Below, one piece after another: positions 26,983 to 36,326 of a stretch of 64,000 nucleotides of DNA (its first letter is position 1; each line of letters starts with the position of its first letter). Position numbers and translations under genes: made by a program. This DNA is from Paenibacillus xylanivorans (GTDB taxonomy: Bacteria > Bacillota > Bacilli > Paenibacillales > Paenibacillaceae). The stretch covers positions 143,455 to 207,454 of the forward strand of contig NZ_LITU01000078.1 of the NCBI RefSeq assembly GCF_001280595.1, given 5' to 3'. The notes beneath the pieces were generated by a model. The model was given only the letters and a program-made list of their open reading frames with translations. It did no database searches and was not told the DNA's origin.

Positions 26983-28142
26983 GAAGATTGAGGATTTTAC
27001 ACATCGGCGAATACGTCGTTGGTGGAATGGCGACCTATCTTAATGAAGTTGTTGGATACCAACGTGAATTTTTCGATGTTTATCTGCTGATGAGTGACTA
27101 TAATTCGGCTTCTGATTTTGATTTGGAGCCGGATCACATTCTGCGTTATGAGTATACACGTCACCCCAAATACTTTTTCGCGGCCATGAGACAAATTCAC
27201 CAAGCCATTAAGTCTATTCAACCAGATATTATTCATATTCATAGCTCATTTGCGGGTATTCTAGCAAGGGGCTTATTTTTTATTTTTCCACAAGAAGCCA
27301 GCGTTTTTTATTGCTCCCATGGCTGGGCTTTTCTAATGGACACCAAACCGTTGTACAGAAAAGGTTATTTTTTAATAGAAAAGCTTATGGAATATAAAAC
27401 GGATGTCATTGTTAATATTTCCAAGTATGAACTGGAACAATCTTTACGTTTGGGTTTATCCGCTTCTAAGTCCAAACTTGTCTATAACGGTATACGTGAA
27501 CGCGAAGTTAGTAACTTGATTCCCTTAAGCAAATCTTCAGTGGAGACGGATATCATTCAGTTGTTATTCGTGGGTAGGTATGACCGACAAAAAGGGCTTG
27601 ATATTGTACTGGATATGTTTAAAAAATATCCGGAATTGCAGCAACACATTCGCTTGTATGTTATCGGAGACACCGTACTTGAAGACAAGGTATGGGAATT
27701 TTCCGAAAACATTATTCGTCTTGGCTGGGTGAACAATGCGGAAATTGATCTATATTATCAGCAATGTGATGCGGTCATCATGCCATCCAGATGGGAAGGT
27801 TTCGGACTTGTTGCTATCGAGGCTATGAAGAACCGGAAACCTGTTATCGGAAGTAGTCGCGGAGCTTTACCAGAACTAATTCAGCATGGGGAAAGTGGAT
27901 ATATTTTTGATATTGAACATTCTCATGAACTGTTGAACATCCTGAAGAACCTAGACAAGGCAGAATTGGTAACAATGGGTGAGGCAGGTTATGCCATCTA
28001 TAAGGATAAATTTAACGCTGCTCGGATGAACGAAGAGATTGTGGGGCTCTATTATGAGGCATTTACAGGAACTTCTGTTCAGGAAATACCCGTGACGAGT
28101 CGCTTAGAATTTTCGAAGAGAGCTGGAGATGCACATGATTAA
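26979..28142 (+). CDS. glycosyltransferase family 4
   Basis: About 387 residues. The N-terminus has ILHIGEYVVGGMATYLNEVV and the C-terminal domain has LLFVGRYDRQKGLDIVLD, YVIGDTV, PSRWEGFGLVAIEAM and KPVIGSSRGALPE, which form the GT4 donor site. It overlaps the polymerase gene by 4 bp with GTG at 26979; the TTG at 26988, behind GGGGTGAG, is an equally good start. It is presumed to extend the repeat unit. Specificity is not deducible. Confidence 0.9.
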   Translation: MRRLRILHIGEYVVGGMATYLNEVVGYQREFFDVYLLMSDYNSASDFDLEPDHILRYEYTRHPKYFFAAMRQIHQAIKSIQPDIIHIHSSFAGILARGLFFIFPQEASVFYCSHGWAFLMDTKPLYRKGYFLIEKLMEYKTDVIVNISKYELEQSLRLGLSASKSKLVYNGIREREVSNLIPLSKSSVETDIIQLLFVGRYDRQKGLDIVLDMFKKYPELQQHIRLYVIGDTVLEDKVWEFSENIIRLGWVNNAEIDLYYQQCDAVIMPSRWEGFGLVAIEAMKNRKPVIGSSRGALPELIQHGESGYIFDIEHSHELLNILKNLDKAELVTMGEAGYAIYKDKFNAARMNEEIVGLYYEAFTGTSVQEIPVTSRLEFSKRAGDAHD

Positions 28143-29217
28143 AATATATATTAATGCTCGTTTTTTGACCCAGACCATAACCGGAGTTCAGCGATATGCA
28201 CTGGAGCTTGTGAAAGAAATTGATCAATTGATTGATCGGGGTGAAATTGACGGAAACCGTTATGAATTTTGCTTATTATCTCCCTCCAATATAATTAACG
28301 AACCAGCATTCAAGCATATACGCCACAAAGCGGTTGGTAAGTTGAAAGGACATCTTTGGGAGCAACTTGAACTTCCCTTTTATGCCAAGGGAGGATTGTT
28401 AATCAACTTGTGTAACACGGGTCCGGCTTTCAACAAAAATCAGATTGTAACCATCCATGATGCTGCTGTCTTCAATTACCCGAAGGCTTTTTCTTTTGCT
28501 TTCCGTGCTTGGTACAAATTTTTGATGGTTCGACTGGGGAAAACGTCCAAGAAGATTATTACTGTATCTCACTTTTCCAAAGGAGAACTGATGCAGCACT
28601 GTAAAATAGCGGAGCACAAGCTCGTGGTCACTCATCTGGGTATTGATCACATTCATCGAAAAAAGGCGGCTGCAGGAACGATCGAAAAATATGGTATTCA
28701 ATCACCTTATGTCTTGGCCGTGAGTACGATGAATCCCTATAAAAACTTCAACTTGATTTTTGAAGTTTTACCTGAGATCGAAGCTCACAATCTGAACGTT
28801 GTTATTGTTGGGTCTAAAAACAGTAAAGTTTTTGGTGAACAGACATGGGCCAAATCCGATGCTGTTAATTGGGTGGGCTATGTTACAGATGAGGAATTAA
28901 AGGCGCTTTACGAGGATGCGGCTGGGTTTATATTCCCTTCCTTGTATGAAGGCTTCGGCTTGCCGCCTTTGGAAGCAATGGCGTCAGGTTGCCCGGTTAT
29001 TGTATCTTCTCGTGCATCCATTCCAGAAGTATGTGGGGATGCTGTTTTGTATTTTAATCCGGATAGTCCGAAAGAAGCAGCTTCACAATTGATTGAAATT
29101 ACATCAAATCCGGAATTGAGCAAGCAAATGTCTTATAAAGGAAAAGATCACTCGGGTCTGTTTTCCTGGAACAAATGTGCTAAAGACACGGTGAACATCA
29201 TTATGAACACGATGTAG
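28135..29217 (+). CDS. glycosyltransferase family 4 (mannosyltransferase-like)
   Basis: 360 residues. The N-terminus YINARFLTQTITGVQRYALE and the C-terminal PSLYEGFGLPPLEAMASGCP with SSRASIPEVCGDAVLYF are typical of the GT4 subgroup that often transfers mannose from GDP-mannose. That fits ManC in the same locus, though specificity by similarity is weak. The start overlaps the end of the preceding gene; GGAG favours the ATG at 28135 over 28129. Confidence 0.9.
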   Translation: MIKIYINARFLTQTITGVQRYALELVKEIDQLIDRGEIDGNRYEFCLLSPSNIINEPAFKHIRHKAVGKLKGHLWEQLELPFYAKGGLLINLCNTGPAFNKNQIVTIHDAAVFNYPKAFSFAFRAWYKFLMVRLGKTSKKIITVSHFSKGELMQHCKIAEHKLVVTHLGIDHIHRKKAAAGTIEKYGIQSPYVLAVSTMNPYKNFNLIFEVLPEIEAHNLNVVIVGSKNSKVFGEQTWAKSDAVNWVGYVTDEELKALYEDAAGFIFPSLYEGFGLPPLEAMASGCPVIVSSRASIPEVCGDAVLYFNPDSPKEAASQLIEITSNPELSKQMSYKGKDHSGLFSWNKCAKDTVNIIMNTM

Positions 29218-29256
29218 ATACTCTTTCCATAAGACCTCTCAAGGGAGATAAAATGT

Positions 29257-30402
29257 ATGAATAAGGTATTTGTTGCTATTGATTTCCCGCCCGAAAAAGG
29301 AGGGATTCATGATTACGCTTATGGACTTATATCACAGATTCCAGCAGAAGAGACCACGGTTCTAACGAATAAAATAAAGGATGTTGCAGCGTCAGAACAA
29401 TTTGACCAGAAGACCGATTTCGAGATTATCCGGAAGCGAATCTTTTGGGATTCCAATAAGCTTCTGCTCATATTATCCCAGCTTATCCTAGTCTTCCAAC
29501 TTATTATTTTGAAATGGCGCAATAAGACGGACGAAATACACTTTGTCAACATATTTCCAGTAGGCATCGCAGGCCCGTTTATGAAAACTTTTTTTGGGGT
29601 TAAATATTTCCCTTATGTTCATGGCCTGGATGTTATGGGGATGGTGAATAGCAGGTTGTTTCCACTCTTGTTGTTCATTTTGAGGCGGTCTGAAAAGGTG
29701 ATTGCCAATAGTCAGTATACCAAGTCAAAGTTGGTGGAGCTCGGCATTCCGGAGATGAAGATTGTCATTATTCCACCGGGATTAAACGTAAGCAAACTAA
29801 TTGCTGGTTCTGATTTCAATGAGGATATCCGGGATAATTATGATCTGCATGGCAAAAAAGTGATGATAACTGTCTCGCGTTTGGTTGAGCGCAAAGGACA
29901 TGATGTCACTCTAAAAGCTATTAGTCATGTGATCGAGCGTATTCCTAATCTGAAGTATCTAATATGTGGAGATGGTCCGCACAGAGGGGAATTGGAACGT
30001 CTGGTGAGGCAGTACGGGTTAGATTCTGTAGTCGTTTTTACAGGCGGCATCACTGATCATGAGCTGCATCAGATATATGAATGTTCTGATCTATTTGTCA
30101 TGCCTAGCCGTGATATTAAGGAAAAAGGTGATGTTGAAGGTTTCGGAATTGTATTCCTTGAAGCCAACTACTACAGATTGCCAGTGATTGCGGGCAATAG
30201 TGGTGGGATTCCTGATGCGGTAAAGGACGAAATAACCGGTTATCTCGTAGATCCTCTGGATGAGAAGGAAATCGCCAATCGAATTGAAGAATTGATTATG
30301 GATGAGGGACTGGCCAGAACGATGGGAAATAACGGTTATGACTGGGTTATCAATCATTGCCTGTGGTCGCATCGAGGTCAGCTCTTGAAGCAATTAGCCT
30401 GA
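29257..30402 (+). CDS. glycosyltransferase family 4
   Basis: 381 residues. The N-terminus is VAIDFPPEKGGIHDYAYGL. The C-terminal domain has VSRLVERKGHDVTLKAI, LICGDGPHRGELERLV and the DVEGFGIVFLEANYYRLPVI stretch with the E-x7-E pair, followed by NSGGIPDAV. GGGAG precedes the ATG after a 39-bp gap. Role in repeat-unit assembly is inferred from position. Confidence 0.9.
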   Translation: MNKVFVAIDFPPEKGGIHDYAYGLISQIPAEETTVLTNKIKDVAASEQFDQKTDFEIIRKRIFWDSNKLLLILSQLILVFQLIILKWRNKTDEIHFVNIFPVGIAGPFMKTFFGVKYFPYVHGLDVMGMVNSRLFPLLLFILRRSEKVIANSQYTKSKLVELGIPEMKIVIIPPGLNVSKLIAGSDFNEDIRDNYDLHGKKVMITVSRLVERKGHDVTLKAISHVIERIPNLKYLICGDGPHRGELERLVRQYGLDSVVVFTGGITDHELHQIYECSDLFVMPSRDIKEKGDVEGFGIVFLEANYYRLPVIAGNSGGIPDAVKDEITGYLVDPLDEKEIANRIEELIMDEGLARTMGNNGYDWVINHCLWSHRGQLLKQLA

Positions 30403-30444
30403 TTATATCCACAATCTTCATGTCCGAATCTAGGAGGATTAAGG

Positions 30445-31647
30445 ATGAAAATATGTATTGTTACCCATAGGGTGGTTAAAGGAGAGGGACAAGGCAGAGT
30501 CAACTATGAGGTTGTAGTTGAGGCTTTGAGACAAGGCCATGAAGTTATCTTGATTGCCAATGAAGTGGAGCCACAATTACTTGAGAATAGAGGCGCTACA
30601 TGGATTAAGGTATTTCCTTCTCTCAAGTTACCGCAGCTATTGCGCTATCAAATCTTTGCCTTTAAGAGTGCGATTCATATTCGCAAGCTAAGAAAGACAA
30701 AACAGGTTGATCTTGTCATGGTCAATGGATTTATCACCTGGGCTAAAGGGGACATCAATGCTGTTCACTTTGTACACAGCACATGGATTAAATCCCCCGT
30801 ACATAGTTTTCGCGTACATCGCTCTTGGAAACGTTGGTATTTTGGTCTTTACACTCTTGTGAATGCGTATCTCGAACGGTACGCTTTTCGCAAAAGTGGT
30901 AAGATTATTGCTGTTTCCGAGAAAGTGAAGAATGAACTTATTAAATTGGGCATTAAGCATGATAAGGTGCAAGTCATTCATAATGGAGTGGATGTGCGTG
31001 AATTTTATCCCAGTGAAGCTGGGAAGAAGAGCAAAATGGATATCGACCCCAGCCGGGTTGTAGGTCTTTTTGCTGGTGATATCAGTAGTCCAAGAAAGAA
31101 CCTGGACACCGTGCTAAAGTCAATGGTATCCGTGCCTGAGCTATCTCTTGTTGTAGCTGGTTCTACTAACAGAAGCATTTATCCTCAAATGGCTAAGGAT
31201 CTGAATATTGAAGATCAGGTTCATTTTTTGGGTTATCGGAAGGATATGGGACATATCATGCGCAATGTGGATCTGTTTATCTTCCCTTCACGTTATGAGG
31301 CTTGCAGTCTAGTTGTACTCGAAGCTCTTGCTTCAGGGATACCTGTCGTTATTACGGAGGAATCGGGCGTAACTGAAATCATAAAAGGAAGTAACGAAAA
31401 GGCACTAGCGGGAATTGTATTGGATGATCCAAATGATGTGACACAGTTGACTACTATTCTTAATTCTTTATTACAGGATAAAGCATGCTTGACTGAAATG
31501 GGCCAGTCCTCAAGAAAAGTTGCTCTTCTTAACGATTGGAGGAAGATGTCCCATAAATATTTAGAGTGCTATGAAGATTACCTGAACCAAACCGGAAGTT
31601 TCACTACAAAAATTAAACGAAAACAAAGTATAGAGGTGGAATTATGA
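30445..31647 (+). CDS. glycosyltransferase family 4
   Basis: 400 residues. The N-terminus is MKICIVTHRVVKGEGQGRVN. The donor domain has GLFAGDISSPRKNLDTVLKS, FLGYRKDM, FPSRYEACSLVVLEALASGI and VVITEESGVTEI. The EACSLV stretch replaces the usual EGFGLV, seen in some GT4 enzymes. AGGAGG precedes the ATG. The end overlaps the next gene by 4 bp. Confidence 0.9.
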   Translation: MKICIVTHRVVKGEGQGRVNYEVVVEALRQGHEVILIANEVEPQLLENRGATWIKVFPSLKLPQLLRYQIFAFKSAIHIRKLRKTKQVDLVMVNGFITWAKGDINAVHFVHSTWIKSPVHSFRVHRSWKRWYFGLYTLVNAYLERYAFRKSGKIIAVSEKVKNELIKLGIKHDKVQVIHNGVDVREFYPSEAGKKSKMDIDPSRVVGLFAGDISSPRKNLDTVLKSMVSVPELSLVVAGSTNRSIYPQMAKDLNIEDQVHFLGYRKDMGHIMRNVDLFIFPSRYEACSLVVLEALASGIPVVITEESGVTEIIKGSNEKALAGIVLDDPNDVTQLTTILNSLLQDKACLTEMGQSSRKVALLNDWRKMSHKYLECYEDYLNQTGSFTTKIKRKQSIEVEL

Positions 31648-32540
31648 GAGCATCGGTAGTCATCTGTACACACAATAGAGCTGTCGACACTGTCGAAGCT
31701 GTCCATAGTGTTCTTGCTCAAAAAGACATCAATATTGAATTTGAAGTGCTGGTTATTGATAATAATTCCAAAGATAATACGAAAGAGTTATTTCATGATA
31801 CAAACTGGCCCGAAAATGTGCGTTATATTCTGGAGAGTCGGCTGGGTCTCTCTTATGCTAGGAATCGTGCGATAAGAGAAGCTAATGGTGAATTTATTAT
31901 GTTTCTGGACGATGATGCATTGGCGTCCCCATCATGGATTCAAGAAGTGATAAAAGTTTTTGAACTTGATGATCAAATTGGATGTGTCGGTGGGAAAATA
32001 GATCCTATTTGGGAAGGTGGAAAACCGGATTGGATACCTGACGAGATTATAGGTTTATACACACTGATGGATTTTTCCGATATGGTAGTTGAGATGAAGC
32101 CTCCATATTTCCCTTTTGGAGCTAATGTTTCCTTCCGTAAAAGTGTATTTGATAACATCGAGCCTTTTCGAGAAGATCTGGGGCGGGTTGGAAACAATTT
32201 GCTTTCAAGCGAAGAAAGTGAACTAATCAGTAGAATACGGGAGAAATACAAAATATATTACACTCCATATGGTTCAGTGCAACACAAAATCTCCAAAAGC
32301 AGATTAAATAAGCGATGGTTGTTACGAAGGATGTACTGGCAGGGAATTAGTGATGCAACAAGATATAATAAAAGTAGTTGGGGTTTGTTTAAGCACATTT
32401 TACGAATTGCACAGGCAGGATTGCTTATTTTGTTATGTATGAATAATGTACAGAAGGTTATGAGCCAGCTTGTAAAAATATCTTATCGTAACGGAACGAT
32501 CGTAGGGTCTTTCCGGAACAGCAGAGGACTGAACACCTGA
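31644..32540 (+). CDS. glycosyltransferase family 2
   Basis: 298 residues. The GT-A fold has SVVICTHNRAVDTVEAVHSV, VLVIDNNSKDNTKEL, and the DxD metal site in FIMFLDDDALASPSWIQEV. A hydrophobic segment near residue 250 may tether it to the membrane. It is the only inverting GT2-type enzyme among the transferases here. The ATG overlaps the upstream stop (ATGA), implying translational coupling. Confidence 0.92.
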   Translation: MRASVVICTHNRAVDTVEAVHSVLAQKDINIEFEVLVIDNNSKDNTKELFHDTNWPENVRYILESRLGLSYARNRAIREANGEFIMFLDDDALASPSWIQEVIKVFELDDQIGCVGGKIDPIWEGGKPDWIPDEIIGLYTLMDFSDMVVEMKPPYFPFGANVSFRKSVFDNIEPFREDLGRVGNNLLSSEESELISRIREKYKIYYTPYGSVQHKISKSRLNKRWLLRRMYWQGISDATRYNKSSWGLFKHILRIAQAGLLILLCMNNVQKVMSQLVKISYRNGTIVGSFRNSRGLNT

Positions 32541-33931
32541 TGAACATGGCAATTACCAAAAAGCCAAGGCAGCTTAGCATGGTGCAGACCATTTTTATGA
32601 CCAGTGTTGCCAATATTCTTATTATGGCTGTGACGACTCTCACTTCTATTATTACAGCCCGAATGTTCGGGGCAACCGGTAAAGGTGAACTTGCTGCTGT
32701 ATTGTTCTGGCCCGCCTTTATATCTGGTCTAGCTGCATTTGGTCTGCCAACATCGTTAATCTACAATGTGAAAAAGAACATAAATCAATTACCAACATAC
32801 ATCAGCATGAGTTTTGCGGTTCAAATTCCTATCAGCTTGATAGCTGGAATTGTAAGTTGGTTTGGCATCTCTTTCTGGCTCTCCGGTTATTCGGAATCGG
32901 TCGTTTCCATTGCGCGCTGGTATACCGTATCCATGGTTCCTGTGATGTTGTTTATGGGAGTGCTTGCAGCTGCCGCCCAAGGAACGGATAAATTCCATAT
33001 TTATAATCTATCGAGGCTGTTTGCTCCCTTATTTAATCTTGTTGGTCTGGTGTTGCTGTGGATAACAGGCATATTGACGGTGGAAAGAGCAATCATTGTT
33101 AGTTTTGCAGCTAATATATTTGTATTAATCTGTTACATGTATGCCATGAGGCAGCAAATATTCAGTTCAGCAAGCAAGCTGGTGGGTCAATTTAGAACCT
33201 GTATTCATCTATTCAGTTATGGTATTCGAGTATACGGTGTGGAGCTGCTTGGTACTTTGTATAATCATTTCGATAAAATAATTATTTTGGCTTTACTTAC
33301 ACCCAAAGATTTTGGGTTGTATTCGGTTGTTTTTGCCCTCTCCAGAATGTTTAACGTAGTTCAGACTGCGATAACGAATGTGATCTTTCCGAAGGTCGCA
33401 GGCATGGAGCAGCAGAAGGTACTGACTCTTGTAGGTAGAGCCTTCCGTATAAGTATGGTTCTTATGACGATCATCATCATACCTAGTATGCTGATTGGTC
33501 GTTTTTTTATTGGAATACTGTTCGGACCGGAATTTCTTGAAGCTAGCGGTGTGTTTTATTTGTTATCGATGGAATGCATTGTTGGCGGAGGATCCTGGAT
33601 TCTGGCTTCGGCATTCAATGCGTTGGGAAGACCTGGTGTAATCGTACTCCGGCAGATTGTAGCATTGGCAGTGACTATTACTTTATTCTTTGTGCTCACT
33701 CCACTACTGGGCTTATACGGAATAGGGTTAGCACTATTGCTCGGTTCTTTTGTACGCATGTTGATGTCACTTGCATCGGTATCCATTATTTTCAAAATGC
33801 CTATGCATAAGATGCTGTACAACAAGGAAGATATTACTTTTCTAAAGGAAAGATTGAGAGAGAAAAATATACTCAAAGGAGCCGGAAAAGATGCCAAACG
33901 CAAACGTGCAAAGGATTCATCCCATGGATGA
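32540..33931 (+). CDS. polysaccharide flippase (Wzx/MATE-like family)
   Basis: 463 residues with about 12 to 14 transmembrane helices and the N-terminal GATGKGELAAVLFW element common in Wzx-type oligosaccharide flippases. It should flip the undecaprenyl-linked repeat unit to the outer face for Wzy. The C-terminus is a basic Lys/Arg tail. It shares one base with the preceding stop codon and runs 41 bp into the pyruvyl transferase gene. A second ATG lies two codons on. Confidence 0.9.
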   Translation: MNMAITKKPRQLSMVQTIFMTSVANILIMAVTTLTSIITARMFGATGKGELAAVLFWPAFISGLAAFGLPTSLIYNVKKNINQLPTYISMSFAVQIPISLIAGIVSWFGISFWLSGYSESVVSIARWYTVSMVPVMLFMGVLAAAAQGTDKFHIYNLSRLFAPLFNLVGLVLLWITGILTVERAIIVSFAANIFVLICYMYAMRQQIFSSASKLVGQFRTCIHLFSYGIRVYGVELLGTLYNHFDKIIILALLTPKDFGLYSVVFALSRMFNVVQTAITNVIFPKVAGMEQQKVLTLVGRAFRISMVLMTIIIIPSMLIGRFFIGILFGPEFLEASGVFYLLSMECIVGGGSWILASAFNALGRPGVIVLRQIVALAVTITLFFVLTPLLGLYGIGLALLLGSFVRMLMSLASVSIIFKMPMHKMLYNKEDITFLKERLREKNILKGAGKDAKRKRAKDSSHG

Positions 33932-34889
33932 GTTGAAAAAGCGGCTTGAATCCATACTGGAGATCATACCTTCTAATTCCAAAATTTATTATATTGATTA
34001 TCCGGTTTATAGTAACGGCGGCGATATATTAATTATGAAAGGAGCAGAGGCTTTTTTTAAGAGCAACCACATTCACGTTTCTGCAAGATACAGCGTTCAT
34101 GATTTTTATGAAAACATTCATATCCCAGAAGACCACATTATTGTTCTTAGTGGGGGAGGGAATTTCGGAGATTTGTATGATGCTCACCAGAAGGTGAGAG
34201 AAACACTTGTTCAGAATTATCCTCGACACAAAATAGTAATTTTGCCTCAGACTATCTTCTATAAAGAGGAAAGCAATATTCTTAAAACAGCAGCAATTTT
34301 TAATAAACATACGAATCTCCATTTATATGTACGAGATGAGCCATCTTATCAGTTGGCATCTACGTATTTTATAAATTGTCATGTTGCTCTTCTTCCAGAT
34401 ATGGCGCATCAGCTTTGGCCAATAGAAGTAAAGAATAACCCAAGCAAAGAGAGACTCAATTTTTATAGAACCGATATTGAAAAAAATTCAGAACAAACAC
34501 AAATGGAAGTACAAGGCGATAATCAGGATTGGCCAACATTATATAACAGATATGAAAAGAAACTTATTTATTACATTAGTAAAGGACTAAAAAAACGGGC
34601 GTCACGAGCCATTTCACAGTTCTTATGGATGAAATATAGTGATTATCTGGTGAACAAGGCTATTCGTTGTTTCGCAGACTATCGCATGATTCATTCTTCC
34701 AGATTACACGGACACATCTTATCCTGCCTTATGGCAAAACCCAATGTGCTAATTGATAACTCCTACGGGAAAAACTCGGGATATTATCGGATATGGACTC
34801 ATGAAGTTAACACGGCAAACATGGATACCTCCTCAAAAACGATCTCTCCACCTACACCTAAGTATATGGAAACAACCGCAACAGTATAA
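33891..34889 (+). CDS. polysaccharide pyruvyl transferase family protein
   Basis: 332 residues. It starts near SKIYYIDYPVYSNGGDILIM and has HIIVLSGGGNFGDLYDAHQ, VILPQTIFYKEE, and the late RMIHSSRLHGHILSCLMAKP, all characteristic of the CsaB/EpsO/PssM-like family. It attaches a pyruvate ketal from phosphoenolpyruvate to a sugar of the repeat unit, giving the polymer negative charge. GGAG precedes the ATG within the Wzx gene. Codon use is somewhat AT-richer than neighbours. Confidence 0.9.
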   Translation: MPNANVQRIHPMDELKKRLESILEIIPSNSKIYYIDYPVYSNGGDILIMKGAEAFFKSNHIHVSARYSVHDFYENIHIPEDHIIVLSGGGNFGDLYDAHQKVRETLVQNYPRHKIVILPQTIFYKEESNILKTAAIFNKHTNLHLYVRDEPSYQLASTYFINCHVALLPDMAHQLWPIEVKNNPSKERLNFYRTDIEKNSEQTQMEVQGDNQDWPTLYNRYEKKLIYYISKGLKKRASRAISQFLWMKYSDYLVNKAIRCFADYRMIHSSRLHGHILSCLMAKPNVLIDNSYGKNSGYYRIWTHEVNTANMDTSSKTISPPTPKYMETTATV

Positions 34890-34937
34890 AAAAACCGGGC
34901 TCAATGTGTGTAAAATATAGAGAGTGGAGTGATAACC

Positions 34938-36326
34938 ATGAGAATCGTACTTCTCTCCGGAGGATCAGGCAAGAGGTTATGGCCCTTATCCAACGATACG
35001 AGATCGAAGCAGTTCTTGAAAGTACTGGAGGGCCCTGAAGGGCAGACGGAATCCATGGTTCAACGGGTATGGAGGCAACTGCAGCATACGGGATTAAGCG
35101 AACAGGCCACGATTGCAACGAGTAAGCCACAGGTGGAGATTTTACGGAGTCAACTGGGCGATGAGGTTGATCTTGTCGTAGAGCCGGAACGTAGAGATAC
35201 CTTTCCCGCGATTGCCTTGGCGGCTGTCTATCTGTACTCGGTACAGGGTGTCAGTCTGAACGAAACCGTTGCTGTACTTCCTGTTGACCCATATGTGGAG
35301 GAGTCCTTTTTCTATAAAGTTACGGAGCTTGAAGGAGTATTGGATGAGTCTGGTGCTGAGCTCGCATTAATTGGGGTAAAACCCACGTATCCTTCAGAGA
35401 AATACGGATACATTATTCCAGATCAACATGAAGCCGAAAAACACAACCATTACGCCAAAGTATCACGTTTTCAAGAAAAACCCTGTGAGACTGAAGCGGC
35501 AGAGATGATAGAGCAATCTGCCCTTTGGAATTGCGGGGTTTTTGCATTCAAGCTGAACTATCTGATTAATCTGCTGATCTCACTTGAACTTCCAATACAG
35601 TATGAAGAGATGCTCAAACAATACGGAAGATTACAGAAAATTAGCTTTGATTATCAAGTAGTCGAAAAAGCTAGTCACATTGTGGTTACACCTTATGAGG
35701 GATATTGGAAAGATCTCGGCACATGGAATACGCTGACGGACGAGATGAGTACCCATATTGTGGGCAAAGGTGTAATGACGAACAGCTCGGTAAACACACA
35801 TCTGATCAATGAGTTGAATATTCCGGTGTGTGTGCTGGGAGTATCCAATCTTATTGTTGCGACCAGTCCGGATGGAATTCTGGTCAGTGAGAAAGAGGCA
35901 AGTCCACAGATTAAAGAGATTCTTAAGGATGATACTCAACGTCCTATGTATGAGGAACGCCGCTGGGGTTGTTACAAAGTGCTTGATTACACGCGTAATG
36001 CCAGAGGAGAAGAGGTATTAACCAAACGGATTATTGTTGGGGCGGATAAGAATTTTTCTTATCAATACCATCTCAAACGAAATGAAGTATGGACAGTTGT
36101 TTCGGGTCAAGGCGAACTGATTCTAGATGGTGAACTGAGATTGCTTAATCAAGGGGATGTCATTTCCATTCTGGCAGGTAGTAAACACAGTGTAAAAGCC
36201 GTAACCGAACTTGAAATCATTGAAGTTCAGATGGGCAGTGAACTGGTGGAAGAGGATATCGTGCGAATAGAGATGGAATGGACAGATATTATCCAAAATT
36301 GCGTGAATTGGGGGGAAACAAGATGA
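34938..36326 (+). CDS. manC: mannose-1-phosphate guanylyltransferase
   Basis: 462 residues. The N-terminal nucleotidyltransferase has LLSGGSGKRLWPLSNDTRSK with the pyrophosphorylase signature, and VEPERRDTFPAIALAA. The middle has KYGYIIP and FQEKP. The C-terminal cupin domain (about 360-455) resembles the phosphomannose isomerase half of ManC but lacks clear metal ligands (YQYHLKRNEVWTVVSGQGEL), so isomerase activity is unsure. The product is GDP-mannose. GGAG favours the ATG at 34938 over the GTG at 34929. The end overlaps ugd by 4 bp. Confidence 0.92.
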   Translation: MRIVLLSGGSGKRLWPLSNDTRSKQFLKVLEGPEGQTESMVQRVWRQLQHTGLSEQATIATSKPQVEILRSQLGDEVDLVVEPERRDTFPAIALAAVYLYSVQGVSLNETVAVLPVDPYVEESFFYKVTELEGVLDESGAELALIGVKPTYPSEKYGYIIPDQHEAEKHNHYAKVSRFQEKPCETEAAEMIEQSALWNCGVFAFKLNYLINLLISLELPIQYEEMLKQYGRLQKISFDYQVVEKASHIVVTPYEGYWKDLGTWNTLTDEMSTHIVGKGVMTNSSVNTHLINELNIPVCVLGVSNLIVATSPDGILVSEKEASPQIKEILKDDTQRPMYEERRWGCYKVLDYTRNARGEEVLTKRIIVGADKNFSYQYHLKRNEVWTVVSGQGELILDGELRLLNQGDVISILAGSKHSVKAVTELEIIEVQMGSELVEEDIVRIEMEWTDIIQNCVNWGETR